Below are positions 1-12,025 of a DNA stretch of 64,000 nucleotides, one piece after another; position 1 is the first letter of the stretch, and every line of letters begins with the position of its first letter. Location of the stretch: contig OZ022256.1 of assembly GCA_963978905.1 (NCBI GenBank), positions 5,625,501 through 5,689,500 of the forward strand. The letters are read 5' to 3'. Origin of the DNA: Trichostrongylus colubriformis. Its lineage: Eukaryota > Nematoda > Chromadorea > Rhabditida > Trichostrongylidae. The notes under the pieces are model-generated. The model ran no database searches. It was not told the origin of the DNA and saw only the letters and a program-made list of their open reading frames with translations. The position numbers were made by a program, and so were the translations under genes.

Positions 1-50
1 AGGATAACATTGAATATACATATCAGTGAGCGACCCAGTGCTACATGGGC

Positions 51-1178
51 TAGAGGAATCGTCCGCGGAAATTTGAGTTCTTCTGTTACCCATATATTAG
101 GTAGTCTAAAAAGTCTTTTTGTATTTTTGAATACCGCTTTTTCCCTCAAAACTGCTTTCCACAAAATTTCTTCTGTACATATATATGTAGTACAAGTCCA
201 CACGCATCTATAGGTATTGTTGTCTCCCATCTCTCGGATAACCCTTTCCGGCAAAATAAAAATATCAAAAGTCACTTCATTTTCAATTCCAATTTTTTTC
301 TTTGAATGGCGTTAGACAGGGAAAGGAAAAGGTGATAATCCGATGGAGCAAGATCAGGGCTATAAGGCAGCAATTTTTATCCAAGCTCGAGAATTTTTTA
401 AAAGAAAAAATTTTAAAAAATTTTTACCACTAGTGAAAAAATGACTCGCCAAAAAATTCTCGAGCTTGGATAAAAATTGCTGTCCCATCCACCTTATAGC
501 CCTGATCTTGCTCCATCGGATTATCACCTTTTCCTTTCCCTGTCTAACGCCATTCGAAGAAAAAAAATTTTATAATTTTTGTATTGAAAATGAGGTTGAC
601 CGTTGATATGTTTATTTTGCCGAAAAGGGTTATCCGGAGATGGAAGACAATAATACCTATAGATGCGTGTGGACTTGTTCTACATGAGTATGTACAGAAA
701 AGATTGCTGGAAAGCAGTTTGGAGGGAGAAAGCGGTATTTGAAAATACGAAAAAACTTTTTAGACTACCCAATATTATGTAGTATTTGCATACTTCGGGC
801 TATCTACAAAGATTCAAGGGAACAGGCAGGAATTCGTGCTGAGATACGGTCTCCCCAAAGTAGCGTTTGAGGACGGTGCGGCGTCTGAGTAGGCGGAGCC
901 ACGTGGGCTCTAAGAGCAAAGACGGGACGGTCATTTGGTCAGGGAAGCATGGTGGAAAGAAATCACATTGGGTGCAAAAATTTCAAATCCGCTTTTTCCG
1001 CAGACAGCTCCTAAAATGTGGTCTGCCGGGAATTCGAACAAGCTGCTGTTCTTCTATTTTTTGTTCTCTACCCAAAACAAAGGGAACTTCTCAGTTCTTT
1101 TCGTGTTTCCCTTCATCTACTGTATCTATGTGAATGATTTTGAAAGAAATCATGAAATTTTCGTGGACGATTCCTTTA
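51..1178. mobile_element. Inverted-repeat element interrupted by a foldback
   Basis: The ends at 51-78 and 1151-1178 are inverted copies sharing the core GGAATCGTCC followed by an AAATTT run, each with TA at the outer edge. Without the 97-773 insertion the element would be about 450 bp. Its internal part around 860-1030 is also found, diverged, at 41195-41360, next to the same end sequence at 41051-41075. No protein is encoded. It is probably a MITE; which autonomous transposon moved it is unknown. Confidence 0.6.
97..773. mobile_element. Foldback of two opposed mariner 3' ends
   Basis: This is a large imperfect palindrome with arms at about 97-400 and 451-773 and an AT-rich loop at 401-450. 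The right arm read on the plus strand encodes the mariner catalytic-triad segment YSPDLAPSDYHLF (near 495-530), and the left arm is its reverse complement. The outer ends match each other (TAGGTAGTC and its complement GACTACCC). It therefore looks like two head-to-head copies of a mariner 3' half that now form one non-autonomous unit inside the element at 51-1178. Confidence 0.75.
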
Positions 1179-1602
1179 ACCAGAGAACGACTTTAGACTC
1201 AAGCTATATTAGTACTCAGCATTTCACGACTGGTCGTAAATTTGACTTGCCATAAACTACATGACACCAGTATTCTACTATAATCATTGGACAAGAAAAT
1301 CTTGCTTTCAAACATTCAACCGTAGTCCACCTAATTAGATGGAGTTAGTCATAAAGTAAAACCGGTTACCTATATCAGATTAACAGTCAAGTGGATGTAT
1401 CATGAAGGTGGAGATATGGCAATCAAAAAAGAAAACAGGATTATAAGTTCTGAATGTCAGGATGGCAAACTAAGAGGGTGCCTCCTAGCTAAGATAAAAC
1501 GAAAAATGAAACGTGGTCTTATTTAGTACACCGCTGTCAAGTTACAGACAACTTTCTTGGCCACGGTATACCAATCCCTTCAAACGTCTTCGATATATAT
1601 TA
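1179..1602. other. Unassigned spacer
   Basis: AT-rich sequence between two transposons. I see no coding exon, RNA gene or repeat in it. Confidence 0.4.
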
Positions 1603-2860
1603 GGTCGTTGCAAAATTAATTTCGTAAATGGACCGCATACTTCAAACTACTATAACTCAGCTTAAACACAAGTTTATTAATCGAAGTAAAAACCATCAGA
1701 ATCTACACACTTTTGCCAACGAACAGGCAATAAATCTAAGCCTTCACTATAAAAACTACTATCACGAGAATCAACGAAGTCAAGGAAGGCACATTCAACA
1801 TCGTCTAAATTAGTAAATTGTTTCTGACGCAGATGAGAATTGAGGGCTCGAAAAAAGTGATAGTCTGTTGGAGAAAGGTCGGGAGAATACGCTGGGTGAG
1901 GGAGAACTTCTATACCCAAGTGGGTCAATTTTTGCCGAGTGATTTGTGAGGTGTGTGGCCTTGCATTGTCCTGCAACAGGATCGGCCCTCCTCTATTCAC
2001 CATCGCCGGCCACAATTTTTGCAACTTTCTATACATTTGCTCCAGATCACAGCAGTAAGACTCTGCTGTGACTGGCTGACCAGGTTGCAAGAAACTGTAA
2101 TGGATTACACCTTTACAACACCACCACACAGTAATCATAACCTTTTTAGGGTGAAGGTCGGGTTAAGGAAAAGTTTTTGGAGGAGCATCCTTATCTACCC
2201 AGACTAATCCCCGCTTCCTGTTATCATAAAGAACCCATTTTCATCTACAGTTATAATACGGTTTACAAATGGCTCATTTTTATGGCGAACTAGGAGATTA
2301 GAGCAGGTGTCGAAACGTGCCAGACGCTGCTCATCGGTCAGGTCATGAGGCACCCACTTCGACATCTTCTTCACCTTGCCGATTGTCAGCAAAAGTCTGG
2401 CCACTGTAGAGTAATGTACGCCTAGGTCTTCTGCTAACGTACGAGTATTCGTCTCCGGATTTGCTTCGACGGCTCTCCTTAAATCGATGACCTGCGGCCG
2501 CGACCCGACTTCTCTTCGAGATCAAAATCGCCAGAAGCAAATTTTTTAAACCAGAGCTCCACTGTTCGTTAGCAAGGACAATTCGTCATAAAAACACTGC
2601 TGAGATTACGAGCTGCCTCCGCTGCGGAGTGTTCCAATTTAAACTCATAAAGCATGATGACTCGTTAGTCGCGTCGGTTCATGATTATACGCAGCCCTGG
2701 AAAAGGCCGGCTGGGAAACTTAGAGCGACATTCATAGAAGTTTCTGAAAGAGCAGAAAAAAACCCACCAAATGGTATGCCTGGCGTTCCTTGGGATGGAA
2801 TAGTTCAGGGTAAAAAATCTACTTATTTATACATACCTTGAAATTAATTTTGCAACAACC
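1603..2860 (-). mobile_element. mariner transposon, complete ends, dead gene
   Basis: Terminal inverted repeats of about 20 bp (GTTGTTGCAAAATTAATT-like) lie just inside TA dinucleotides at 1601-1602 and 2861-2862, the TA duplication expected of Tc1/mariner insertion. The length of about 1.26 kb is usual for mariner. The transposase gene inside runs on the minus strand and is broken. The next element starts only 8 bp further on. Confidence 0.9.
1677..2655 (-). pseudogene. mariner transposase, frameshifted
   Basis: Reading right to left, the N-terminal part begins at the ATG at 2653-2655 (MLYEFKLEHSAAEAAR) and soon meets a stop. A helix-turn-helix segment follows, then residues typical of mariner ending at the first catalytic aspartate in VDEN (about 2240). 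A one-base deletion there shifts the frame, and an extra in-frame stop precedes the last open segment. That segment (1677-2138) holds LLQDNARPH and SPDLSPTDYHFF, with 34 residues between the second and third catalytic aspartates, which is the D34D signature of mariner. Several lesions mean no active enzyme is made. Transposase cuts and pastes DNA at TA sites in the nucleus. Confidence 0.9.
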
Positions 2861-3261
2861 TAATTTTAGGGTGTCCACAAAGTTCGTTGGCCATTTGTAA
2901 ACAGCGTCGCGTTACGCAACGCGTTGTGATTTTGCATAATGACTTCGCAATACTGAAAGTACTCGCGATGGGCTATCTTCTTAACTCGCTAGCTCTCAAT
3001 TTCCTTTCCTGCTCTTCGCACAATAAAGCAGTGAAAATGAGTGATAGTCACCACTACTACTACAACCTGGGTATCTCCAGACGTCAGGCCACGACCAGGA
3101 GTCAGCAGTTTGGTGATAACACTCCTTCTAAGAACTGAATGTCAAAATGGTGAACTCGCTTCACCAATCAAAACTATGGCATCGAAGATAAAAATCAGTG
3201 ATCCATACTATATATAAAGCGCTAAGGCGTCTGTCCCTCCGTCTGTCACGAAATTTGGTAT

Positions 3262-3936
3262 CATATGAAAAACGACCTGTGCAGATGGGGCCAAGTGTGG
3301 TATGGGTAGGGCATGGGACAGGAAGTAAAGACCACACATGGACCAAATTAAGCTCCGCCCACGGGGGCGGGGCGTGCACTGGAATGTTTGGCTTTCAGCC
3401 CGAAAATGTTGAATACGTTCGAACGTGCCCCAAACATAGGGAGAAGATGGATTTAGGTCAGGGATGAGTTTCTGAAGGTCAGGAAAGAATGCAGGCACAG
3501 TGGGCGGAGCATTTAAAGTGGTGGGCGGAGCTTGGACGTTACATGAAAAACGACCTGTGGAGATGGGGACAAATGCGGTATGGGTAGGGCATGGGACACT
3601 AAGTAAAGACCACACATGGACCAAGTTAAGCCCCGCCCATAATGGGCGGGGCCGTCATGGAATGTTCAAAAATTGTTGATTGGGTTCGAATGTGCCCCAA
3701 ACATAGGGAGAAGATGGATCAAGGTCAGGGATGAGTTTCTGAAGGTCAGGAAAGAATGCAGGGCACAGTGGGCGGAGCATTTAAATTGGTGGGCGGAGCT
3801 TGGACGTTACATGAAAAACGACCTGTGGAGATGGGGACAAATGCGGTATGGGTAGGGCATGGGACACTAATTAAAGACCACACATGGACTAATTTAAGCT
3901 CCGCCCACGGTGGGCTGGGTGTGCACTGAAATACTC
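3262..3936. repeat. Minisatellite, unit about 268-278 bp, 2.5 copies
   Basis: AACGACCTGTG recurs at 3271, 3549 and 3817, giving periods of 278 and 268 bp. Each unit contains GACCACACATGGAC, then CCGCCCAC/GGGCGGGGC stretches, CCCCAAACATAGGGAG and GTGGGCGGAGC. The third copy stops near 3936. Several open reading frames across it are a by-product of the repeat and are not genes. Confidence 0.85.
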
Positions 3937-4024
3937 TGTCCTCAAGAAAAAGAGCAATACAGGCCGACCTACTGACGCACATGGTGTTTCGCGCACAGTA
4001 GTGTGCGCCCGCCAACTGGTAAGT

Positions 4025-4480
4025 GATAAAATCAGTGGCGTCGTCCACTACAGCATCCTACTCAATAATGCCACAGTGACGGCAGAGGCCCTCTCTTAAT
4101 AATTGCAGGAGGTCAAGGTGAAAGCTGCCGCCTTGTCCCAGAAACTTGCAAATCCGTGATTGCTCTGGGACAACGCGCGCCCCCACAAAGCGAAAGATAC
4201 CCAGGCCGTCGTGGAGAGGCTGAGCATCAAGACAGATACGCATCCACAGTATAGCCCGGACATCAGTCCATGCGATTACCACATCTTCCGGTCCATGCAA
4301 AATTTCTTGGACAGAAAACAGCTGAAGAACGAGGGCGACCTCGAGGACGTGATCGAGGACTGGGTCGAGTCGCGGCCGGCCGGCTTTTGGGAGGGTCGAG
4401 TTGCCTCTCTACCCGATCGCTGGCGAAGGGTGCTGGGTATATGGAGGTTATATCATGGACCGGTAAGTTCAACTTGGTGA
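4025..4480 (+). pseudogene. mariner-like transposase C-terminal fragment
   Basis: From about 4160 an open stretch encodes WDNARPHKAKDTQ and then QYSPDISPCDYHIFRSM, the second and third catalytic segments of a D34D mariner transposase, and continues to a stop at 4480. Upstream, at 4025-4160, the expected preceding residues are still visible (VVHYSILLNN) but contain stops. The N-terminal half, with its DNA-binding domain and first catalytic aspartate, cannot be recognised. The gene is dead. Confidence 0.8.
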
Positions 4481-4535
4481 GTTATCTTTACAAGCTCTGG
4501 AAAAAACGAATGGCCAACGAACTTTGTGGACACCC

Positions 4536-5639
4536 TAGTACTTTTGCGTAAAAGGAAGGAGTAGCGAAAACAGAAGCGTAAAAATGTGCAATTACATATG
4601 GTGATGTAAAAACAACAATGAAAGTACAGAATAGCAATTACGTGCACAGGAAAAAGCGGAATTTAAGCAATGAGAGATACCGTGATGAAGGAGGTGGTAC
4701 CGGATCGAATCTCGTCTTTGTTAGATGCTACGAGCATCATGACTGTTGTTGGCTTTGTGGCTAGCGGATTTCTTGCATATTTAATGCTAAAACATGGTTC
4801 AGCGAAGAACGTTAAATTAATGCTCGAAAACAACTTCAGACTGGACGGCATCGTTGCTTCTACGAACGGGTTTATAGACATTGGCTCCTAAGAGTTAGAT
4901 TGGCGAGATGATGTACTGCATCCGCACACTTGCTCTCTAAGATCAAGTCCTGCGTAAGATTAGCAGGCTTTTTTAACTCCGGGTTTCAGAAAACAGCAGG
5001 AACATCAATATGAGACATTTGGAATGCCTAGTATGAGGCTTCTTATTGAAAGCCGAGGTACAAGATGGCCACTATGATGCGACTAGAGGTGGAAGGCACG
5101 CAGTTTGCTTTTAAACAGGCGAAGGCACGGCCACCTTCGAATTCCACAACGGCTTCGCACTTTTTCCTAGCGGCGTCCATCTTTGAGCTCTCAAGCTGAG
5201 GAAGACTAAGTAACGGTGGCAGGTTGGGGAGAGGGCGGGTTCAGGTTGCAACCGTAGAACTACCCAGTTACAGATCAAGCTGGCTTCGGAAGGTGCTCGG
5301 AGAAAGGTGAGTGAAGGCACATCGGATCGGGAAGAGTTCACTGAGCGGGTTGTCGCGAGAGCAGCCAATCTTGGCCGACTCTCCATGCTGGGTGGCTCGG
5401 CCCCTCGCTGTCTGCACTACTTCTCAGCGGCTAGTGATGCATAGAGACCAAGAGAAGGGGGTGAGAAGGGAGTCCCACATCTGAGTTTTTTTGTCGTTCT
5501 ATTCCACTTTTCTCTACTGTCACCCCACTGATCACCTCGACACACAGTCCACAATCCGCCAAAAGCACCCTAGCGGTACCTTAGGAGGCAGTCGTAGGTG
5601 TAGTTAGGTCCGGATATAAAAAGATTATTGGTTACGAAA
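4536..5639. other. No recognised gene
   Basis: One orphan open frame (4670-4891, plus) encodes a plausible hydrophobic segment, SIMTVVGFVASGFLAYLML, but it lacks splice or homology support and its complement is also open. The frame at 5111-5386 has neither homology nor splice signals. I see nothing else. Confidence 0.35.
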
Positions 5640-5940
5640 TCTGTATACCTAGTATTAGCGAATGTAAGGAAAAACGGAATGGAACGGTCAAAAACTCGAG
5701 AAATAACACCCCCCCCCCCCTCCCACGGCTGACTTCAAAAGGAGGCGGTCTCTATATCGAAAGGGGTGCGCCGTGTTAGAACAATGGCAGCATTTGAAGA
5801 GACGGCTCTTACAAAGCGCGAGAGTGCTCCGTTTAGGCGGCAATTTCACCATACAAAGTGGAAAAACAGTGGTGCTACCTTTGAACCTGCCCTTCCCCAC
5901 CCTCCAAGCCATTACTATCTTAATTTTATAACAACAAATT
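5640..5940. repeat. Fragment of the AGGCAGYGATAGGGG MITE family
   Basis: It shares the AACGGTCAAAAAC...GAAATAA segment and the following homopolymer (13 C at 5708-5720) with copies at 23680-24012 and 58788-59107. The terminal repeats are not clear here, so this is a partial or decayed copy. Confidence 0.45.
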
Positions 5941-6092
5941 TGGGTTTAATGAATCGACCCGCGAATACGTATATATTGCTTTCGAATAAATTCAATCTGT
6001 TAGTGATCAAGAGCCAAGTCGTGTACTTGACTCAAAAAAAGTCAGTCGTCAGTACCGTCTTGAGTTTATCTCGTTGTGATTGACCAGCAATG

Positions 6093-6129
<37 letters not shown>
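6093..6129. repeat. (TAA)12 microsatellite
   Basis: Perfect TAA triplet array. No gene lies within 5 kb. Confidence 0.95.
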
Positions 6130-6729
6130 GTAAACACGTGGCTTGCTTCTAGATGCCATTGCATGAGTGTAGTGCACTTTCAAACAATTCTTCGATAAGA
6201 GAACCAACGAATCAGGAAACGGAAGAGAGCTGAAAAACACTCAGGGAATGCAAGGGTAACCTCAAAAAGGAAATGAATCGTCAAATGGTAGCTGTTGTGT
6301 GAATATCGCATTCTCTGAAGGGTTTGTTTGTTATCTGATTAGGCTATAATCAAATAGTCAACGTCAGACCCTACACTTCTGCTTGATTACAATTATTTGC
6401 AGAAGAATTACCATTTATCGTCTAGGGTAGATTACAGGTATCTACAAAAATTACGGTAGCCTCAATGTTTTGCTGACTGAATACTTTTCAGCAGGCGATG
6501 GCTCATCCAACACGGCCAATAGTTAGGTTTCTAAGATGGAGGAGGAAGGGAAAATCTAATAACAATGAACACAAAGAAGGTGAATGCCCATATTTTCAAT
6601 CGACCCCCAGTACATTTTCTCACTAATGTACCATATGAGCACCTGCACGTTGCATTAGGTTGCACAATAAATCCGCTTTTATAGCTGATTTATGATAAAT
6701 CTCTTTTTTTGGGCGGAGGTTGTGTAGTG

Positions 6730-7040
6730 ACGGGCGGCGGGCACCCCACTCTCATGATGCGGGGATCAAATCTCGCATCAACGTCCGCCCAGGCTAACCA
6801 AGCCTTCCATCCCTCCGGGGACGGTAAATTGGCACCAGACTCGTCTAGTAGGATAAAAGCACCGAATTGAACATCGGCTGGCCACCGCAAGTCATTGTAT
6901 AGGCCACATCATACATATCTACCAGCCACCACGATTGTGAATGGAATTAATATGGGCGGCGCATATCAAGAAGGGATTGATAAACGCCAAAAAATTTTAT
7001 CCTTTGAACTCTATCCTTTATTCTTCTTTATATCACAAAA
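6730..7040. repeat. Dispersed repeat, uninterrupted copy
   Basis: It is closely similar to 49545-49910: shared blocks include ATCAAATCYCGCATCA, TTGGCACCAGACTCGTCT, CGCAAGTCATTGTAT and GATTGTGAATGGAA, in the same order. A GGATCAAATC motif near 6765 resembles a tRNA B box, so a tRNA-derived SINE is possible but unproven. This copy keeps the target site that is interrupted by an 85 bp insertion in the other copy. Confidence 0.75.
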
Positions 7041-7757
7041 TTTTCAGTGTTGCTCGACAAAGATCCACTATATGCACTCAATGAAGCTTCTTTTGCTCTC
7101 GAAAAAGTTTAATCATTTTCTTGTTTTTTGTTTTAAAGACATAGAAATAGAATACACAGAAGACAAAAATCTGCACTTTCGACACCTTCGCTTCTGTGCG
7201 TATCACGCAGTGTCTAGGAGATTTTGAGTCAGTCAGCCGACCTCTGAAAATAGTTGCCAATAGATAAGTATGCTTATTACAAGTTAACAATGCTATAGTT
7301 GACTACCTATTTTGGGAAGAGGGCTGGAGTATAGGCATGGACGTCTCAGATGCGTCAACCTGATTGGGGAGGGCAGGGCACCCTTAGGACTCGAGGAAAA
7401 TAGGAGCTTAATTACGACCCCCCTTTTTCGACCTTTATAATACCACTAACTGTTGTCGGATTGTATAGCATGTGCATTATTGCTACGTATTCGTACTTGA
7501 AGCAAAGAAGATATTCATTTCACGTTTCCTTATACGAGTTTGCTGCGAAATACCCTTTGCTTCTCATTTGCTTTTCGAAAGTTTAGATTCTAGCGCTTTT
7601 CACAGACCTCAGCAGAGACGATTCCCCTGTCGAGGAACACTCGACTCCCGGTGTGTCCTGGTCAAAGGGAATCGTGGTTTCCAAAGATTTCTTCGACGTT
7701 AGGCTTGACCCTGATTACAGAATCTACCTGATAACTCCATGAGCAATGAAATGTCAA

Positions 7758-8191
7758 TTAAAGGCACACCATGCGAAAATCATTTTGGTGGCTTACTTTC
7801 TCGGGGCAAGTAGGTCCTTATCGCTCTACCCGAGCCGATTGGAGCCCACAAAGCCGAATCATACCTGGCGTTAGACGAAGAAATTTTCAGTGTGGCTCTT
7901 ACGTGGAGAAGGGAACTTGCGATAGGACAAGATAAGGCAGCGATTTCAATAGTGAAGGCAGCTTCAACAGGGAAGAACAGGTGGTGCGGCAGCATTTTGA
8001 GCGATATCATCGAGCAAAATCTTTTTTTACAACCTTCAATACTCGTACGAGGACTGAGGGCAGGGAGCTTTATTTTTGGTGGTTTCGAGGGGTTTCGATT
8101 CATTTTTTTTTCACTAGTGGGTGAACCAGGGCCTCTACATCCTGTAATACGCGCGATAACTCTCACAATTTATCGCGAGGTGTGCCTTTAA
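7758..8191. mobile_element. TTAA-flanked MITE, copy 1
   Basis: The left end reads TTAA then AGGCACACC (7758-7770), and the right end GGTGTGCCT then TTAA (8179-8191). A second element at 16661-17131 has the same ends. TTAA target duplication is the hallmark of piggyBac-type transposition. The 434 bp element encodes no transposase, so it would be non-autonomous. Confidence 0.8.
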
Positions 8192-8931
8192 GTCAAGTAA
8201 TATTACTACAAACAGGCGAAGATCGAGTTTTGCTCCACCTTTTCCACTTCTCTACTTAGTCATTGAGACCTCTTCCAAAGAATAAAACAACGCTGTAATA
8301 CTCGGCTGGTCCCGGCGCCCATCCTGCATCGACCGAATGAGCATTTACATAAACTTTTGAGGCACGGCTTATCCCAGTGATACGTATTCAATATAAGGAT
8401 ACTGTAGTGACCATTTTCAACACAATTTCGCACATCTCATAGCCACAAGGCGTCAATTTGTCCGATGTTTTTCTCACATAATCATAGGCTACAGATGGTC
8501 CTATGAAAGGCCTGAAGACATTACGTAGTATATATCGTTACGTAGACAGTGGCTTATGAGTCCAGTTACTGCGCTTACTTGATCTTTAAGCATATGCATA
8601 AACACATAAATAAATGCTTTTGTAAACAATGTTCGAGCTCAAAGATCAACAAATATTTATTGAGTATGACAATAAGGGTGGGAATTATATATCGCGAGTG
8701 AACCGTGGAGAAAAACATATTTGCTTGTTAAGATTGGATTGAGTAGAACCATTAGCCTGATGAGGTTTGCCCATTAATTGTTCTCAGAAGCACAATCAGA
8801 ACAGAAAAGGGACAGAGATTTGATTCGAAGGCATGCTTTGTAATTCAAACCCCTGATCTGTCCAGAAGCAAAGCTTTTCAACCTTTTGGGTCAAAAGAAC
8901 GGTGACAGGGTTGTTCAAGAGCTTAGATAAT

Positions 8932-9037
8932 GATGGATGAATGTGGGTAATGATAACTCCTGAAATGACTCATTAAAATTAAATAGAATGATAGGATGAA
9001 TGTGGGTAATGAACTCCTGAAATGAGTCATTCAAATA
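8932..9037. repeat. Short tandem duplication
   Basis: About 45 bp containing GATGAATGTGGGTAATGA and CTCCTGAAATGA occurs twice, 61 bp apart, with a few differences. No function is apparent. Confidence 0.7.
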
Positions 9038-9135
9038 AAGGTACGGATCTGGGAGAACTATATGTAGGGAAGTTTCCGCTAGAAGAAGCAACTTTTGCTA
9101 GAGCCGTCTCTTTTAATAGTTGCCACCCGTTTTGG

Positions 9136-9476
9136 GGTGTGCAGCCTTATGTCGAATTTTCGCTTCGCGACGTCACACTCGCGGCGCCATCAGCACGACT
9201 TGCCGCGATCAGTGGGAATTCCGCTCGGGACGCAAGAGGCTTACCATATAGCATCTTCAAAGAGATAGCTGTTCGCCTGTCATTTTTTGAAAATAAGCTT
9301 TTCTACCCCAAAATACAAAAAAGTAACATGAAAAAAACAAAAACCTTACAAGATATCAATCCTATTCAAGAAATAATTAACGCGGGCGTAAAACTCCAAA
9401 TGTAATGCACGCAATCACACGCGAAGGAATCCGCCGTGCGCGGACGCGCGAAAATTCGACGTAAGGCTGCACACAC
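9136..9476. mobile_element. MITE with GTGTGCAGCCTTAYGTCG ends, copy 1
   Basis: The ends GTGTGCAGCCTTATGTCGAA and its inverted counterpart at 9450-9476 are nearly identical over about 28 bp. A second copy lies at 41553-41918. The open frame crossing it is not a gene, because the same DNA in the other copy is not open. Confidence 0.8.
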
Positions 9477-10448
9477 CTGTTTTGACATGTTTCGTCCCTT
9501 TCGTTAACGTGGCCTGCTCCTTTCCGGAATCAACATTGGGGAGGGGATCTTATTCCTCGGGCATTTGACTGTTCCATTCCGTTTTTTTTCCACTTTCGTA
9601 CAACTATGCACCTCGACTTTGATGTTCGACAACCTTTCCATATTGGCCCAACCACCCTACCACAGCCCTCGAGTTGGTGAGTAATCAATAAAATTTTCAA
9701 GAATTATTACACTCACTTAGCGAACCCTAAATACCCTTTTGAGGTTTTCCAGTCAATTCCTGGCTATGATTGATGAATCTCGATTGAATCGCAACAGAGC
9801 CAAACCAAGCTTGGGACTCCGATTGACGGTTTTTCAGTGAGATGATGGCATCGATGGACGTGCATTGCACAATGACTGACCTTCTACAAAAGTTCTCACG
9901 CTGAACGATTTCAATGCTCAAAAAAAAAGAAGCGAAATGGAAAAATAGAACTGAATTGTCCGAAAATGATTGCATCGAAGCCAGATACTACAGGCAGAAT
10001 ACAGTGAGACTTCAAGGGGAGCTATAATCCGGAACAAAAACTAAAGAAGAAGTTTACTATGTATAACAGAGTAGGTTTCTAGGATAATGCATTATGCTAT
10101 ATGAGTTATACCACATACTACATAAATACGGTAGGATTGCAAAGTGTCTACTTGGTTAGCTCATCGAACACACTTGAAGACCATAAGTCAATAAGAAAAA
10201 AGCTGATGTTAGACAGAACAAATAAAGCACTTACTATATGCACAGCTAATCACTTACTGATGCTGCACGACACTGATTAAATTGAGCAACTTGTCATCAT
10301 AGCTCCCGTGCAACGATTGGACTGTGACCTTCACTTCCAATTATTTATTAGCGAGATTGGCTCACAGCACGATAGGTAATCTTCTGGGAGTAAGTGTTCA
10401 TCAATACCTTACTCCACCTCAACAACACCGTCCGATAATCTGGATACT
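9477..10448. other. No gene or repeat recognised
   Basis: AT-rich sequence. Short open frames lack splice context. Confidence 0.35.
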
Positions 10449-10628
10449 GTAAGGCGGCGTTCATACTTTGCGATGCCGGCGGCAACGCATGGCTGGGTGT
10501 CTTTGCATTTCCGCCTGTGCCACCCTATCTCGTTGCCTACGCCGCCTCTGCATCTCCCGCGTGCCAGTCTGCTTCGCCGCATATGAACGCAGCCACACCC
10601 TGCCGACGCCAACTATGAACGTAGCCCA
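10449..10628. mobile_element. MITE of the GCGTTCATACTTTGCG family
   Basis: The left end GGCGTTCATACTTTGCG and the right end, the complement of GGCTACGTTCATAGTTGGCG, are inverted repeats; inside is CCGGCGGCAACGC. Relatives occur at 22258-22395, 30900-31090 and 31168-31345. Confidence 0.65.
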
Positions 10629-12025
10629 AATGAACCGACAGGAGTCTAAAGAAATGCCATGTGGCGCACGCAAGGTTATGAAAACCTCATATTCCTCAAG
10701 AAGCGCTCTGTAGTAGGCGCACAAAGTGGCGCTTCACACGAAAGGGAAGGCGCCACGTGCCACGTGAACGCCGCATAAGGCAGATCCACGTGACACTGAT
10801 CAATATGTTAGCATCAGCGATGGCGCGAGCAGAAAAACGTCTATTGTCTATGTCTAGAAGATCACGTGCCTGGGCCTCTAGTCCCCTTATACCAAGTCGA
10901 TGGTCCGACATTTACTATGGACAGCGGCAAATACGGCCTATCTTGTTTTTTTTTCAGTGATGTTTCAGCACTACACTATATCACCACCCATCGCTGTTGT
11001 GAGCACTCAAATTATTTAACTACCTTGTTCCAAATGCTCACAACAGAGGGAGGGGTAATTGGTCGATGGTTTATGAAGGTTGAGTCCTCATTATTGCGAC
11101 GGGTAAGGAAAGTTCTAGCTGTTGACGTCTTTGCCGAAAGTATTTGCCCCACCCCGCATTACTTGATATCGACAAGTGGCACCTCGACCTGTATTATGTC
11201 GTGAGATGCGCAACGCCTTTTTCTCAACCCTTTTTTTCTCGACCCACCAACCAGCTTTCCTCCTCTTAATCAATCGAGTATGGCCACCACTTTGAGGATG
11301 GGTCCGCAGACGTGGCGGCACTCGACCATGCGCGCGCGGGAAAATGAAATGGCAGAACATGGAGAGTCACAGCCGCGTTATTGAACCTTCGTTATTTCTT
11401 GCGAGTTTCTTCCGAAAGATGTCTTGGTGCAGACCTTCTAGCCATATAAAAGGGAGGGATCGATTCCTTGCCCGTTTTATCTTTCATTAAAGATACCGGC
11501 GCACTGTCATTCATATACCCCATATTTTTATATCTATATTTTTATGTCATATTTCGAGTGGAAAGCTGCTGTGCTGAAAAAATGTGGCTAAATTATCAAA
11601 CAGCGAAATTATATTTATTCTCTTTTTCAACACATATGTTAACAGGAGCAACATGAATCTGAACAGGAACAGAAAGAAATATATGTTATCCGCTGCTGGA
11701 ATAATGGAACTGCTCCCACAAGTTAAGCCTTGAACACATTGTCAGATAGCTGCAATCCACATGACGGTGGATCATTGAAACATGCTCATCAATAAAAATT
11801 TTAAAACTACAACAAGTACAATATGACACCCATAATATATCGAAACTGAGATAATACCGAAAACTAGGGAAAAGGGACAACCGAAACAGTGACACAAGGA
11901 TATATCTATAGAATAGAAATAATTAACAAAAGACACCTGGAAATGCCACTGAGTTTTTGAATAAAGGTGGTAAAATATTAACAAATATGTCTAGAGAGAT
12001 AAACATTCTAAATCACAACAGCGTA
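10629..12025. other. No gene recognised
   Basis: Contains only short open frames without splice signals. The last few hundred bases are downstream (3') of the SELENOF-like gene and may include its untranslated end. Confidence 0.35.

Larger units (their letters stand above)
2869..4535 (+). mobile_element. Second mariner-type element, with satellite insertion
   Basis: The ends carry the inverted repeat GGGTGTCCACAAAGTTCGTT (start at 2869; complement ending at 4535), flanked by TA at 2867-2868 and 4536-4537. The right half encodes the C-terminal half of a mariner-like transposase on the plus strand. The middle, 3262-3936, is occupied by a tandem repeat unrelated to the transposase. The element abuts the previous mariner, so two insertions happened at nearly the same place. 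Confidence 0.85.

Noticed and set aside
3208..3624. Open frames of up to 138 codons on the minus strand
   Set aside because: They lie in the 268-278 bp tandem repeat and repeat themselves with the unit.
9022..9405. 127-codon open frame on the plus strand
   Set aside because: It spans a MITE boundary; the corresponding DNA in the second copy at 41553-41918 is not open.
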